Assembly (NCBI RefSeq): GCF_000373365.1
Contig: NZ_KB891102.1
Span: 79,632 to 143,631, forward strand
Direction of reading: 5' to 3'
DNA: 64,000 bases
Source of the DNA: Parafrankia discariae
Lineage (GTDB): Bacteria > Actinomycetota > Actinomycetes > Frankiales > Frankiaceae
Below are positions 52,452-59,736 of this stretch, one piece after another (position 1 is the first letter of the stretch; each line of letters opens with the position of its first letter). The translations under genes and the position numbers were made by a program. Below the pieces are notes generated by a model. It was not told the origin of the DNA, searched no databases, and saw only the letters and a list, made by a program, of their open reading frames with translations.

Positions 52452-54074
52452 GTGCCTGGACGACATCGACCCCGCGGAACCCGTGCCCGGATCGGGACGG
52501 CCGGTCTCCTCGTCGCGGCCCTCGGCGCGGCGGTGTTCGCCGCCGCGGGCGGCCCGGAGCCCTCGACACCACCCGGCCTGTCGGCCACGCCGCTGGCGGC
52601 CGACACACCTTTGGCGGCCGACACGCAGCGGCCCAACTTCGTCTTCATCCCCGCCGACGACCTCGACGCGACCACCTCGCCCTACTGGGCGGCGATGCCG
52701 AAGACGGCAGCGCTCATCCGGGACGCCGGCCTGACCTTCACCGAGAGTTTCGCGCCCACCCCGATCTGCTGCCCGGCCCGCGGGTCGCTGCTCACCGGGA
52801 AGTACGGGCACAACACCGGGGTGCTCACCAACAGCGGCGACGAGGGTGGCTGGGCGACGTTCGCGGCGAACGGCAACGAGGAGCACACCTTCGCGAAGTA
52901 CCTGCAGGACGCCGGCTACGACACCGCGCTCGTCGGCAAGTACATGAACGGCATCGAGGACGCGCCCGACCACGTTCCTCCGGGCTGGACGGAATGGTAT
53001 GGCAGCGTCGACAACTTCTTCTACACCGGCTACGACTACGCGCTGAACGAGAACGGGACGATCGTGCACTACGGCGGGCCGTCCGACCCGGCGAACTACT
53101 CCACCGACGTCGTCGCCGCGAAGTCGGTGGACTTCCTCCGGCGGGCGGCGGCGAAGGACGAGCCGTTCCTGCTCTACGCCGCCTCGACCGCGCCGCACCT
53201 GCCACTGCCGCCCGCGCCGCGCGACAGCGACAATCCGTTCACGGACGATCTCGCGCCGCGCTCGCCCAACTACCGGGAGCCGGACGTCAGCGACAAGCCC
53301 GCCTGGCTGCGGACGAGCGCCGGGGTCCGCTCCGCCCAGGTGAACCTGATCAACGACACCGACTACCGGAACCGGATGGGATCACTGCTCGCGCTCGACG
53401 ACATGGTCGGCGACATCGTCACGACGTTGCGCGACACCGGCGAGCTCGACCACACCTACCTGGTCTTCACCTCGGACAACGGCTACAACCTCGGCGCGCA
53501 CCGACTGATCCACAAGATGGCGCCGTACGAGGAGTCGCTGCGGGTCCCGCTGGTCGTCGCCGGGCCCGGGGTGACCCGGGGAACCGACGACCACATGGTC
53601 GCCGCGATCGACATCGCGCCGACGTTCCTGGAGCTGGCCGGGGTGCCCGTCCCGGCCGACGTCGACGGCCTGTCGCTCGCGCCGCTGCTGCGCGGACAGG
53701 ACCCGGCCCGGTGGCGCTCGGACCTGCTGGGCCAGTACGCCGGCCCGGGCGGCCAGGGTGACGACGGCATCGCCGCCGAGCAGGTGCCCGGCCGGCCGAT
53801 CGTGGCGGCCGCCACCGACCCGGTCGCCCACTACCTGGACATCCCGGCCTGGAGCGGGCTGCGGACCGACCGGTACACGTACGTGCGCTGGTACGACACG
53901 GACCGGACCGTGGTCCACGAGCGCGAGCTCTACGACCTGTCCAACGATCCGTACGAGCTCACGAATCTGCTGGCGACCCCGGCGGGACGCGCGGCGAACG
54001 CCGAGCTCGTCGCCCGCCTCGACAGCCGCCTGGACTCCCTCGCCGCCTGCGCCGGAGCGACCTGCCGGACGTGA
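52452..54074 (+). CDS. Secreted sulfatase (formylglycine-type)
   Basis: The product has 540 residues. An Arg-rich start and hydrophobic stretch (IGTAGLLVAALGAAVFAAAG) form a signal peptide. The Cys of the CXPXR motif (CCPARGSLLTGKYGHN) is the site for the conversion to formylglycine, and the metal-binding DDLDATTS precedes it. Near the end, LVFTSDNGYNLGAH is the second metal/active-site block. The protein would hydrolyse a sulfate ester outside the cell. GTG 52452 has AAGGAG upstream. No formylglycine-generating enzyme is in the window, so it must be encoded elsewhere. It is followed by a strong hairpin terminator. Confidence 0.92.
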   Translation: MPGRHRPRGTRARIGTAGLLVAALGAAVFAAAGGPEPSTPPGLSATPLAADTPLAADTQRPNFVFIPADDLDATTSPYWAAMPKTAALIRDAGLTFTESFAPTPICCPARGSLLTGKYGHNTGVLTNSGDEGGWATFAANGNEEHTFAKYLQDAGYDTALVGKYMNGIEDAPDHVPPGWTEWYGSVDNFFYTGYDYALNENGTIVHYGGPSDPANYSTDVVAAKSVDFLRRAAAKDEPFLLYAASTAPHLPLPPAPRDSDNPFTDDLAPRSPNYREPDVSDKPAWLRTSAGVRSAQVNLINDTDYRNRMGSLLALDDMVGDIVTTLRDTGELDHTYLVFTSDNGYNLGAHRLIHKMAPYEESLRVPLVVAGPGVTRGTDDHMVAAIDIAPTFLELAGVPVPADVDGLSLAPLLRGQDPARWRSDLLGQYAGPGGQGDDGIAAEQVPGRPIVAAATDPVAHYLDIPAWSGLRTDRYTYVRWYDTDRTVVHERELYDLSNDPYELTNLLATPAGRAANAELVARLDSRLDSLAACAGATCRT

Positions 54075-54087
54075 GCCCGGGTAGGGA

Positions 54088-54135
54088 CGAAATCCGCTCC
54101 GGGCGGGGTTCCGGCCCGGCCCGGAGCGGATTTCG
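54088..54135 (+). terminator. Terminator after the sulfatase gene
   Basis: CGAAATCCGCTCCGGG (54088-54103) is the perfect reverse complement of 54120-54135 (CCCGGAGCGGATTTCG), with a 16-base loop, 13 bases beyond the stop. Confidence 0.75.
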
Positions 54136-54330
54136 GATGACCCGTCGGTGCCTCCCGGAACGGGTACGGGACGACCGTCACACAATGCCGCGGACCGCAT
54201 GGCGAAGGTCACCCGCACGGCGTTGCCCAGGCTGAACCGGTAGTCCGGGAATACGGGCACACCCATTTCGGCCATCCCGGGGACGGCGGGTGTGCCATGG
54301 AGTCGACCGACCCCGCCCCGGGTGGCCGAA

Positions 54331-55101
54331 ATGCCCTCTACGGTGGCCGTCGTGCGCGCCAGAAAGGCCGTTGCGGCCGTATTCGCCCTTTCGTTCTTTC
54401 TGCTTGCGGGCTGGTTGGGCATCCCGCCGACGGGTGCCTCGGCGGCCTGGGCACAGACCCCGTCCTGCGGAGGGAAGATCGGAACCCTGGCGGATGTCGA
54501 CACGCTGATCTCGGAGCCCGCCGAATGCCCGGGGTCGGTGAACGGCTACTGGCGCGCCCACCTGGGCACCGCGTGGACCCAGCCGCACTACGTCCCCTAC
54601 CGCAACGGCGAGATTCCCAGGATCGCGTGCGCGGACGGCGTCACTGACCCGAAGGTGTTCGCCGACAACGCCCTCTACTGCACCACCGACGACACGGTCG
54701 CGTACAGCACCGACTTCATGGCCCAGCTCAACCAGAGCGGCGGGCCGTCCTACCCGGCTTTCGTGATCATGCATGAGCTGGGCCACCGCGGCGATCGGAT
54801 CGGCGGGACCCTCGGTTCGGTGTCCCGGGCCGAGGAGAACCAGGCCGACTGCCTGGCCGGTGGCCAGGCCCGCTTCGCGGTCGACGCGGGCCGGCTCACC
54901 TCGACCGACGCGGTGAACGGCTCGATGCTCTTCTTCAGCCTCGGCGACACCCGCGGCGGCTGGTTCGACCAGGAGGCGTCCGCCCCGGACGCGCACGGCA
55001 CGCCGATGCAGCGGGCGCAGGCCTTCGACCTCGGCTACCAGCAGGACATCTCCGCCTGCCGCCGCATCGGCCAGTCCCCGAACGGCAGCGTCACGGGCTG
55101 A
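54331..55101 (+). CDS. Secreted neutral zinc metallopeptidase
   Basis: The product has 256 residues. A signal peptide is clear (VRARKAVAAVFALSFFLLAG, then a GASAAWAQ-type cleavage). The zinc site is in FVIMHELGHRGDRIGG (HExxH), and a Glu follows in RAEENQADCLAGGQARF. These match the YpfJ-type neutral zinc metallopeptidases, with paired Cys expected to form disulfides (Cys in PSCGG, AECPG, IACADG, LYCTT and SACRR). ATG 54331 is chosen because it places the Arg-rich n-region at the start; GTG 54292 would add 13 residues. The substrate is unknown. Confidence 0.87.
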   Translation: MPSTVAVVRARKAVAAVFALSFFLLAGWLGIPPTGASAAWAQTPSCGGKIGTLADVDTLISEPAECPGSVNGYWRAHLGTAWTQPHYVPYRNGEIPRIACADGVTDPKVFADNALYCTTDDTVAYSTDFMAQLNQSGGPSYPAFVIMHELGHRGDRIGGTLGSVSRAEENQADCLAGGQARFAVDAGRLTSTDAVNGSMLFFSLGDTRGGWFDQEASAPDAHGTPMQRAQAFDLGYQQDISACRRIGQSPNGSVTG

Positions 55102-55178
55102 CGACGGCACGGACGGCACGGGGGCACCGGCCGCCCGGGGGCACCGGCGGGCCCGGCGTCCCCGGCGCCGGGTCGGCG

Positions 55179-55250
55179 GCCGGCTCGACGGGCGGCCCAA
55201 CGGCCGGCTCGGCGGGCGGCCCAGCAGCCGGCTCGGCGGGCGGCTCAGCA
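55179..55250. repeat. Three copies of a 24-bp tandem repeat at a gene end
   Basis: Three 24-base units (GCCGGCTCGGCGGGCGGCYC core) run from 55179 to 55250. The last includes the stop codon of the minus-strand flavoprotein gene: CTC in place of CCC there gives TGA on that strand, so the upstream copies are open while the last is closed. Confidence 0.7.
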
Positions 55251-55778
55251 CTCGTCGGCGGACGGCGGACGGGTGGTCGTCCGGCCGGAGACCGAGTCCC
55301 AGTGGATACGGACCCAGCTCGGCCGCTCGAGGTTCACCGACCAGGGCGCCAGCCCGCGGCCCTCGAGCCGGGCGATCTCGGTGTCCTCCCGGACGGCTTC
55401 CGCGCACCCGTTGATCAGCACGCTCCAGCCGACGCCGACGGTGGCGTCATAGCCGTCCACCTCGAAGGCGACGACGCTGTGGTTGGTGGCGGCGGAGAGC
55501 TTCGAGCCCACCCGGGAGCGGAACGCGACGGTGTTGCCGTCCACGATGTAGTTCACGGGCAGCACCAGGATCTCGCCGTCCGCGACGAACGCGACCCGGC
55601 CCATCCGCTCGCCGGCGACGAGCCGCACGCAGATGTCGAAGGTCAGGACGCCGAAGCCGGCGTGGTCACGCGGGATACCCGACCGGGGGATACCCGCCTC
55701 GTCGGTGGTGCGCTGCGCAGCACCGGAGCCCAGCGGAGCGCCGATGGTCGCCGGAGCAGGAGCGTCGGTCCGCGTCAT
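55245..55778 (-). CDS. Pyridoxamine 5'-phosphate oxidase-family flavin protein
   Basis: The product has 177 residues and is a split-barrel fold. Visible blocks are ERMGRVAFVADGEILVLPVN, then YIVDGNTVAFRSRVGSKLSA, followed by VVAFEVDGYD, VGWSVLINGCAEAV and ERPSWVRIHWDSVSGR. They resemble mycobacterial FMN/F420-binding proteins of the PPOX class. ATG 55778 has GGAGG 5 bases upstream. The first 40 residues are Ala/Thr-rich and not conserved. A perfect 10-bp-arm palindrome lies between this gene and the divergent methyltransferase. Confidence 0.85.
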   Translation of the reverse strand: MTRTDAPAPATIGAPLGSGAAQRTTDEAGIPRSGIPRDHAGFGVLTFDICVRLVAGERMGRVAFVADGEILVLPVNYIVDGNTVAFRSRVGSKLSAATNHSVVAFEVDGYDATVGVGWSVLINGCAEAVREDTEIARLEGRGLAPWSVNLERPSWVRIHWDSVSGRTTTRPPSADEC

Positions 55779-55844
55779 GACGGCCTCCGTGGTCGTAGGT
55801 CGCCGCCGGGGCGCCGGGCGGCGTCGCCGGGTCGGCGCTGGTCC

Positions 55845-55869
55845 GGTACCGAGGTGATCCCTCGGTACC
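55845..55869. promoter_or_regulatory. Hyphenated palindrome, candidate operator
   Basis: GGTACCGAGG (55845-55854), spacer TGATC, CCTCGGTACC (55860-55869): 10-bp perfect arms. It is in the 387-base divergent region of the flavin protein and the methyltransferase. The rest of that gap shows no gene. Confidence 0.55.
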
Positions 55870-56153
55870 TGGGCCACCGTAGGCGCGGCCCGACCGGGGT
55901 GGGCAGTGCCTGTCGCCGCCGGCCGCCGGTGCATGCGGCCGGTTCGGGACCCGTCGTCCGGACGCGGCGGGCAGGCCGGATGGCCGCCGCGCCCACGCTG
56001 ACCCGGGCCGCCGGAGCGGGCGCGGCCCAGCGCTGACGTCGGTCCCGGCTCCGCCGCGGACACCGACCCGGACGCCGGCCCGCACCGGCCGGGACGAAGG
56101 CCACACCCGTGCCGCAATGGGCCGACCGTCAGCACCCGGCGGATGGGCTGAAC

Positions 56154-56159
56154 TACGTT
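56154..56159 (+). promoter_or_regulatory. Candidate -10 box of a leaderless methyltransferase gene
   Basis: TACGTT lies 6 bases before ATG 56166, the usual spacing for a leaderless transcript. There is no ribosome binding site in front of this ATG. Confidence 0.45.
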
Positions 56160-56165
56160 CGGTAC

Positions 56166-57008
56166 ATGAACGAGGTTCCGCGGGGCGTGGGACGGACGGC
56201 TCTGGCCACGGCCTGGATCCGGGCCGGGGAGAACGACCGCCCGGACCGGCTGTTCGACGACTGGCTGGCACCGGCGTTCGTGGCCGCGGCCGGCGACGCG
56301 GTGCCGCTGCTCCCGCCCGACGCCGAGCACCGGCTGGGCGAGCTCACCGAGGTGATGACCACCTATCTGATCGTGCGGACCCGCTTCTTCGACGACGAGC
56401 TGCTCGCCGCCGCGCAGGCCGGGATCAGGCAGGTGGTCCTGCTCGCGGCCGGTCTCGACAGCCGCGCCTTCCGGCTCTCCTGGCCGGCCGGGACGCGTCT
56501 TTTCGAGGTGGACCGGCCGGACATGCTGACCTTCAAGGAGCGGGTCCTGACCTCGGCTGGGACCCGGCCGCGGTGCGAACGCCACGCCGTGCCGGCCGAC
56601 CTGACCGAGGACTGGGTCGACCGGCTCCTCGACGCCGGTTTCCGCCCGGACGAGCCCACCGCCTGGCTGGCCGAGGGCATCATCGTCTACCTGTCCGCGG
56701 AGGAGGCCGAACGCCTGCTCACCGACGTCACCCGCCTCTCGGCGCCGGGCAGCCGGCTCGCGCTGGAGGACTCGAAGGGCCTGGCCGACGAGATGATCGA
56801 GCAGGCCCGGCATATCCCCCCGCTGGGGGAGTTCGCCGACCTGTGGAAGGGCGGCCTGGAGGGGGCCTCCCCCGCCTGGCTGGGTGACCACGGCTGGCGC
56901 GGCCGGGAGATCGACTCCACCACCGTGGCGACCGGGCTGCACCGGCCGATCCCGGAGCGGCTGCCGGTCGCCGGCTACTTCGTCACGGCTCAGCGCACGG
57001 CGGGGTGA
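56166..57008 (+). CDS. SAM-dependent methyltransferase, TIGR00027 (LCMT-like) family
   Basis: The product has 280 residues. The mark of the family is the early RTALATAWIRAGENDRPDRL, followed by RTRFFDDELLAAAQAGIRQV and VLLAAGLDSRAFRLSW, in which AGLDSRAFRL is the SAM-binding segment. FEVDRPDMLTFKERVL and AWLAEGIIVYLSAEEAERLL are further family blocks. These enzymes are numerous in mycobacteria and frankiae, and many methylate polyketide- or lipid-type acceptors, but the substrate here is not known. ATG 56166 fits the family start; GTG 56109 would be longer. The 3' end overlaps the convergent SnoaL-like gene by 26 bases. Confidence 0.9.
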   Translation: MNEVPRGVGRTALATAWIRAGENDRPDRLFDDWLAPAFVAAAGDAVPLLPPDAEHRLGELTEVMTTYLIVRTRFFDDELLAAAQAGIRQVVLLAAGLDSRAFRLSWPAGTRLFEVDRPDMLTFKERVLTSAGTRPRCERHAVPADLTEDWVDRLLDAGFRPDEPTAWLAEGIIVYLSAEEAERLLTDVTRLSAPGSRLALEDSKGLADEMIEQARHIPPLGEFADLWKGGLEGASPAWLGDHGWRGREIDSTTVATGLHRPIPERLPVAGYFVTAQRTAG

Positions 57009-57483
57009 GCTGACACGGCCGCGAGCTGGCTGACACGGGCTCTGGCTCTGGCTCGGCCGCGGGCTCTGGCTCGGCCGCGAGCTGACGGTACAGGTGGGCC
57101 GCGTCGAAGTAGAAGCGGTTCTCCGTGATGTGGCCGCCCTGGACCCGGTAGACCTCGGCGACGCGCACCGAGACCCGCCGGCCGGTGGGCGCCAGGGCCT
57201 CCCCCGTGGGCGTGGTGAACGTCGCGGCGTGCGTGGCGACGAGCGTGTACTCCTCGACGACCATCTCGCCCTGCTCGGCCAGGACGTGGGTCCGCACCGT
57301 CAGGTCGGTGAAGGCGGCCAGGAACCGGGCGCTGTAGTCGGCGACCGCGTCCCGCCCGGTGAGCCGGACCGGGCCGGGCGCCTCCAGGACGACGTCGGCG
57401 GCGAGCAGCGACCGCAGCGTGACGTCGTCCGCCTCGTCGAAGGCGGTCAGCATCCGCCGCACCGTGTCCAGCGCCTCGCCCAT
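56983..57483 (-). CDS. SnoaL/NTF2-like protein
   Basis: The product has 166 residues and a single NTF2-like cone-shaped domain. LDTVRRMLTAFDEADDVTLR, LLAADVVLEAPGPVRLTGRD and AVADYSARFLAAFTDLTVRT are the early helices and strand, with VRVAEVYRVQGGHITENRFY near the end. The family includes polyketide cyclases, ester cyclases and simple dimerisation proteins. A C-terminal EPEPAAEPEPEP tail is odd. ATG 57483, with GGGGAGG close upstream, is used; ATG 57498 is the alternative. It overlaps the methyltransferase 3' end. Confidence 0.82.
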   Translation of the reverse strand: MGEALDTVRRMLTAFDEADDVTLRSLLAADVVLEAPGPVRLTGRDAVADYSARFLAAFTDLTVRTHVLAEQGEMVVEEYTLVATHAATFTTPTGEALAPTGRRVSVRVAEVYRVQGGHITENRFYFDAAHLYRQLAAEPEPAAEPEPEPVSASSRPCQLTPPCAEP

Positions 57484-57612
57484 GTGCCTCCCCCTCATCC
57501 AGGTGCCCGCCCCGCCGGGACCGCCGAGAGCCGACCAGCCGACTCAATTCCACCTTTCGGCGGGCAACGGCGTTCCGCGCCGCGGAACGGAATGCAGCGC
57601 GATCCGTTCGCA

Positions 57613-57618
57613 TACTCT
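57613..57618 (+). promoter_or_regulatory. Candidate -10 box of the double-TetR gene
   Basis: TACTCT stands 7 bases before ATG 57626, the spacing of a leaderless gene. No ribosome binding site is visible before that ATG. Confidence 0.45.
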
Positions 57619-57625
57619 GACATGG

Positions 57626-59113
57626 ATGTCCGAGAACGAGATCCTGCGACGGGCGAGCTACGGCCCCACCAGTCCGGTGGTGGGGGCACGCGGTTCACGC
57701 ACCCGCACGCGCATCGTCGACACGGCGCTGGCGCTATTCGAGGCCCAGGGCTTCCACGGCACGTCGGTGGACGACATCGCGAAGGCCGCCGAGGTGTCCC
57801 GGGCCACGCTGTACCAGTATTTCGAGAGCAAGGAACAGATCTTCGTCGAGCTGCTCGAGGAATGCGGCGGCGCGCTCATGCGGGTGGTTCGCCGCATCGG
57901 CCCGCTGGAGCCCGGCGAGCTCGGCTTCGACAATCTGCACTGGTGGCTCGGCGAGTGGGCCTGGGTGTACGACAGGTACGCGACGATGTTCGTGCAGTGG
58001 GCGAACGTCAGTTCGCCGGGCACCGCGATACCGCCACTGGTCAGCCGTTTCTCGGCCGCCTACCGGGACCGGATCGCGCAGCGGCTCGCCTCCTCGGGGG
58101 TGACCGGCCTCGCCCCGGCCGACGCCGCGCTGGCGCTGACGGCGCTGGTGAGCAGCTGTAACTACACCCGATACGCGCAGACACCGCCCGGTCGGGAACA
58201 GGGCGGAGCCGGGCCGGCCGCCCGCGGCCCGGCGGCGGGCACCGACTACCTGACCGACAACCTCGCCGTGCTCGTCCAGCTCATCCTTTTCCCGCACACC
58301 CCGGTGAGTGTTTTCGCCCAGCTGGGTCGGGAGATCCCCACCCCGCGCCCACCGAGCACCGGAGAACGCCTCTGGTCCGCGCCGGCCACGGCGGCCGACC
58401 CGCCACCGGTCCTGCCGCCGGACGGGCGCCTGCGGCAACTCAGCAGCCGCGCCACGGTGACCGTCCGGCGACTTCTCGACGCCGGGATCAGATGTTTCAC
58501 CGAAAAGGGCTACCACCAATGCTCGGTCGACGACATCGTCACTGAGGCGGGTTACGCACGCGGCACCTTCTACAAGTATTTCGACGAGAAACTCGACCTG
58601 TTGGTGGCGCTGAGCGACGAGGCGATCGAGACGATCACGGAGCTCGACGGCCGGCTGCGGCGGATCGGCCCGACCGTCGGCGACGACCCCACCGGGCTGC
58701 GGAGCTGGCTCGGCGACACCGTCGCCTTCCACCTGCGGTATCTGGGCGTCACCCGGGCCTGGCTCGACCGGCGGCCGTGCCACCCGCGTCTGGACGCGGC
58801 CCGCCGGCTCGTCGGCGAACGGCTGCACACCGGCTACCCCGCCCTGCTGGGCCCGGCGCGCTGGTCGCATCCGCTCGACCCGCGGGTCGCCAGCATCGCG
58901 TTCTTCAGCCTGCTGGAGCGACTGCCCGAGGCGATGGTGGCCGCCGAACCGGACCGCCCGCTGGAGGAGATCGTCGACCTCGTCGCCACGGTGCTGGAGC
59001 GCGCGCACCTGTGCCCCCGCGGCGGCCCCCGCGACTCCCACGGCTCCCGGCCCGGCGACGCCGGCGCGGACGCCGCCTCCGTCCCCTCGGGGCACCGCCT
59101 CCCCCGCCCCTGA
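57626..59113 (+). CDS. Double TetR-family regulator (two HTH domains in one chain)
   Basis: The product has 495 residues. Two TetR DNA-binding domains are present in the same chain. The first is at about 24-75 (TRIVDTALALFEAQGFHGTS, then VDDIAKAAEVSRATLYQYFE), the second at about 272-325 (LSSRATVTVRRLLDAGIRCF, SVDDIVTEAGYARGTFYKYF). Each is followed by a helical ligand/dimerisation domain. Single TetRs are 190-220 residues, so this is a true fusion or internal duplication with a long linker. It might act as a pseudo-dimer. ATG 57626 follows a -10 box with leaderless spacing. The neighbours downstream are a small Cys protein and an acyl-CoA ligase, possible targets. Confidence 0.88.
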   Translation: MSENEILRRASYGPTSPVVGARGSRTRTRIVDTALALFEAQGFHGTSVDDIAKAAEVSRATLYQYFESKEQIFVELLEECGGALMRVVRRIGPLEPGELGFDNLHWWLGEWAWVYDRYATMFVQWANVSSPGTAIPPLVSRFSAAYRDRIAQRLASSGVTGLAPADAALALTALVSSCNYTRYAQTPPGREQGGAGPAARGPAAGTDYLTDNLAVLVQLILFPHTPVSVFAQLGREIPTPRPPSTGERLWSAPATAADPPPVLPPDGRLRQLSSRATVTVRRLLDAGIRCFTEKGYHQCSVDDIVTEAGYARGTFYKYFDEKLDLLVALSDEAIETITELDGRLRRIGPTVGDDPTGLRSWLGDTVAFHLRYLGVTRAWLDRRPCHPRLDAARRLVGERLHTGYPALLGPARWSHPLDPRVASIAFFSLLERLPEAMVAAEPDRPLEEIVDLVATVLERAHLCPRGGPRDSHGSRPGDAGADAASVPSGHRLPRP

Positions 59114-59145
59114 CGCTTCTCGGCTCGGACCTCCCCCGGCCCTGA

Positions 59146-59164
59146 CACCGGCTCCTCGCCGGTG
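59146..59164 (+). terminator. Short hairpin after the double-TetR gene
   Basis: CACCGGC (59146-59152) pairs with GCCGGTG (59158-59164), with a TCCTC loop, 32 bases past the stop. The other bases of the 294-base gap to the next gene show no coding signal. Confidence 0.5.
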
Positions 59165-59407
59165 CCCCCGCCCGCTCCTCACCCGCTCCTCGCCGGCGGC
59201 CCCCGTCGTCACCGTCGGGGACCGCCGGCCGCACGTCCGGTGACCCTCGCGTGCCAGACGGGCCCCCGGTGGATCACCGACCGGCGCGGGGCCCGGCAAT
59301 CTGCTGGTGGCAAGGCATCTCGGCGGCAATTCTGAGAGTCTGGTGACAGGAGAATGGCCCCTGCGCGCGGATGTGCGGCGGGATGCCCGAACGAGGAGGT
59401 CACACGG

Positions 59408-59722
59408 GTGAGCACCCTGGTCAAGCCGGGTACGCGTTACAAGTCCACGGTGTGCGACACCGAGGTGATCGTCGTCAAGCCGGCGGCGGGCGCCGTCGAC
59501 CTGCGCTGCGGCGGGCACCCGGTGATCGAGGTCGGCGCGGAGGCACCCGCCGGGCTCACCCTCGACCCGGCGTTCAGCGCCGGCACCCCGCTGGGCAAGC
59601 GGTTCGCCGACCCCGAGTCCGGGCTCGAGCTGCTGGCCACCAAGGCGGGCGCCGGGTCACTGTCGATCGGCGACGTTCCGCTCCCGCTGAAGGACGCCAA
59701 GCCGCTCCCCTCCTCGGACTGA
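59408..59722 (+). CDS. Small conserved two-Cys protein upstream of acyl-CoA ligase
   Basis: The product has 104 residues. The core reads TLVKPGTRYKSTVCDTEVIV and VKPAAGAVDLRCGGHPVIEV, so two Cys (Cys15 and Cys33 in CDTE and RCGG) are 17 residues apart, in a pattern that suggests a compact, metal-binding or disulfide fold. The rest has no motif. I recall that similar short proteins with the DLRCGG element accompany acyl-CoA synthetase genes in other actinobacteria, but their role is not known to me. GTG 59408 has GAGGAGG 8 bases upstream. The acyl-CoA ligase starts 14 bases after its stop. Confidence 0.75.
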   Translation: MSTLVKPGTRYKSTVCDTEVIVVKPAAGAVDLRCGGHPVIEVGAEAPAGLTLDPAFSAGTPLGKRFADPESGLELLATKAGAGSLSIGDVPLPLKDAKPLPSSD

Positions 59723-59736
59723 CGGGCGACAGGCAC

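Noticed and set aside
57734-59518. Minus-strand open frame opposite the double-TetR gene
   Set aside because: It is repetitive Arg/Gly sequence without motifs, while the plus strand has two clear TetR domains.
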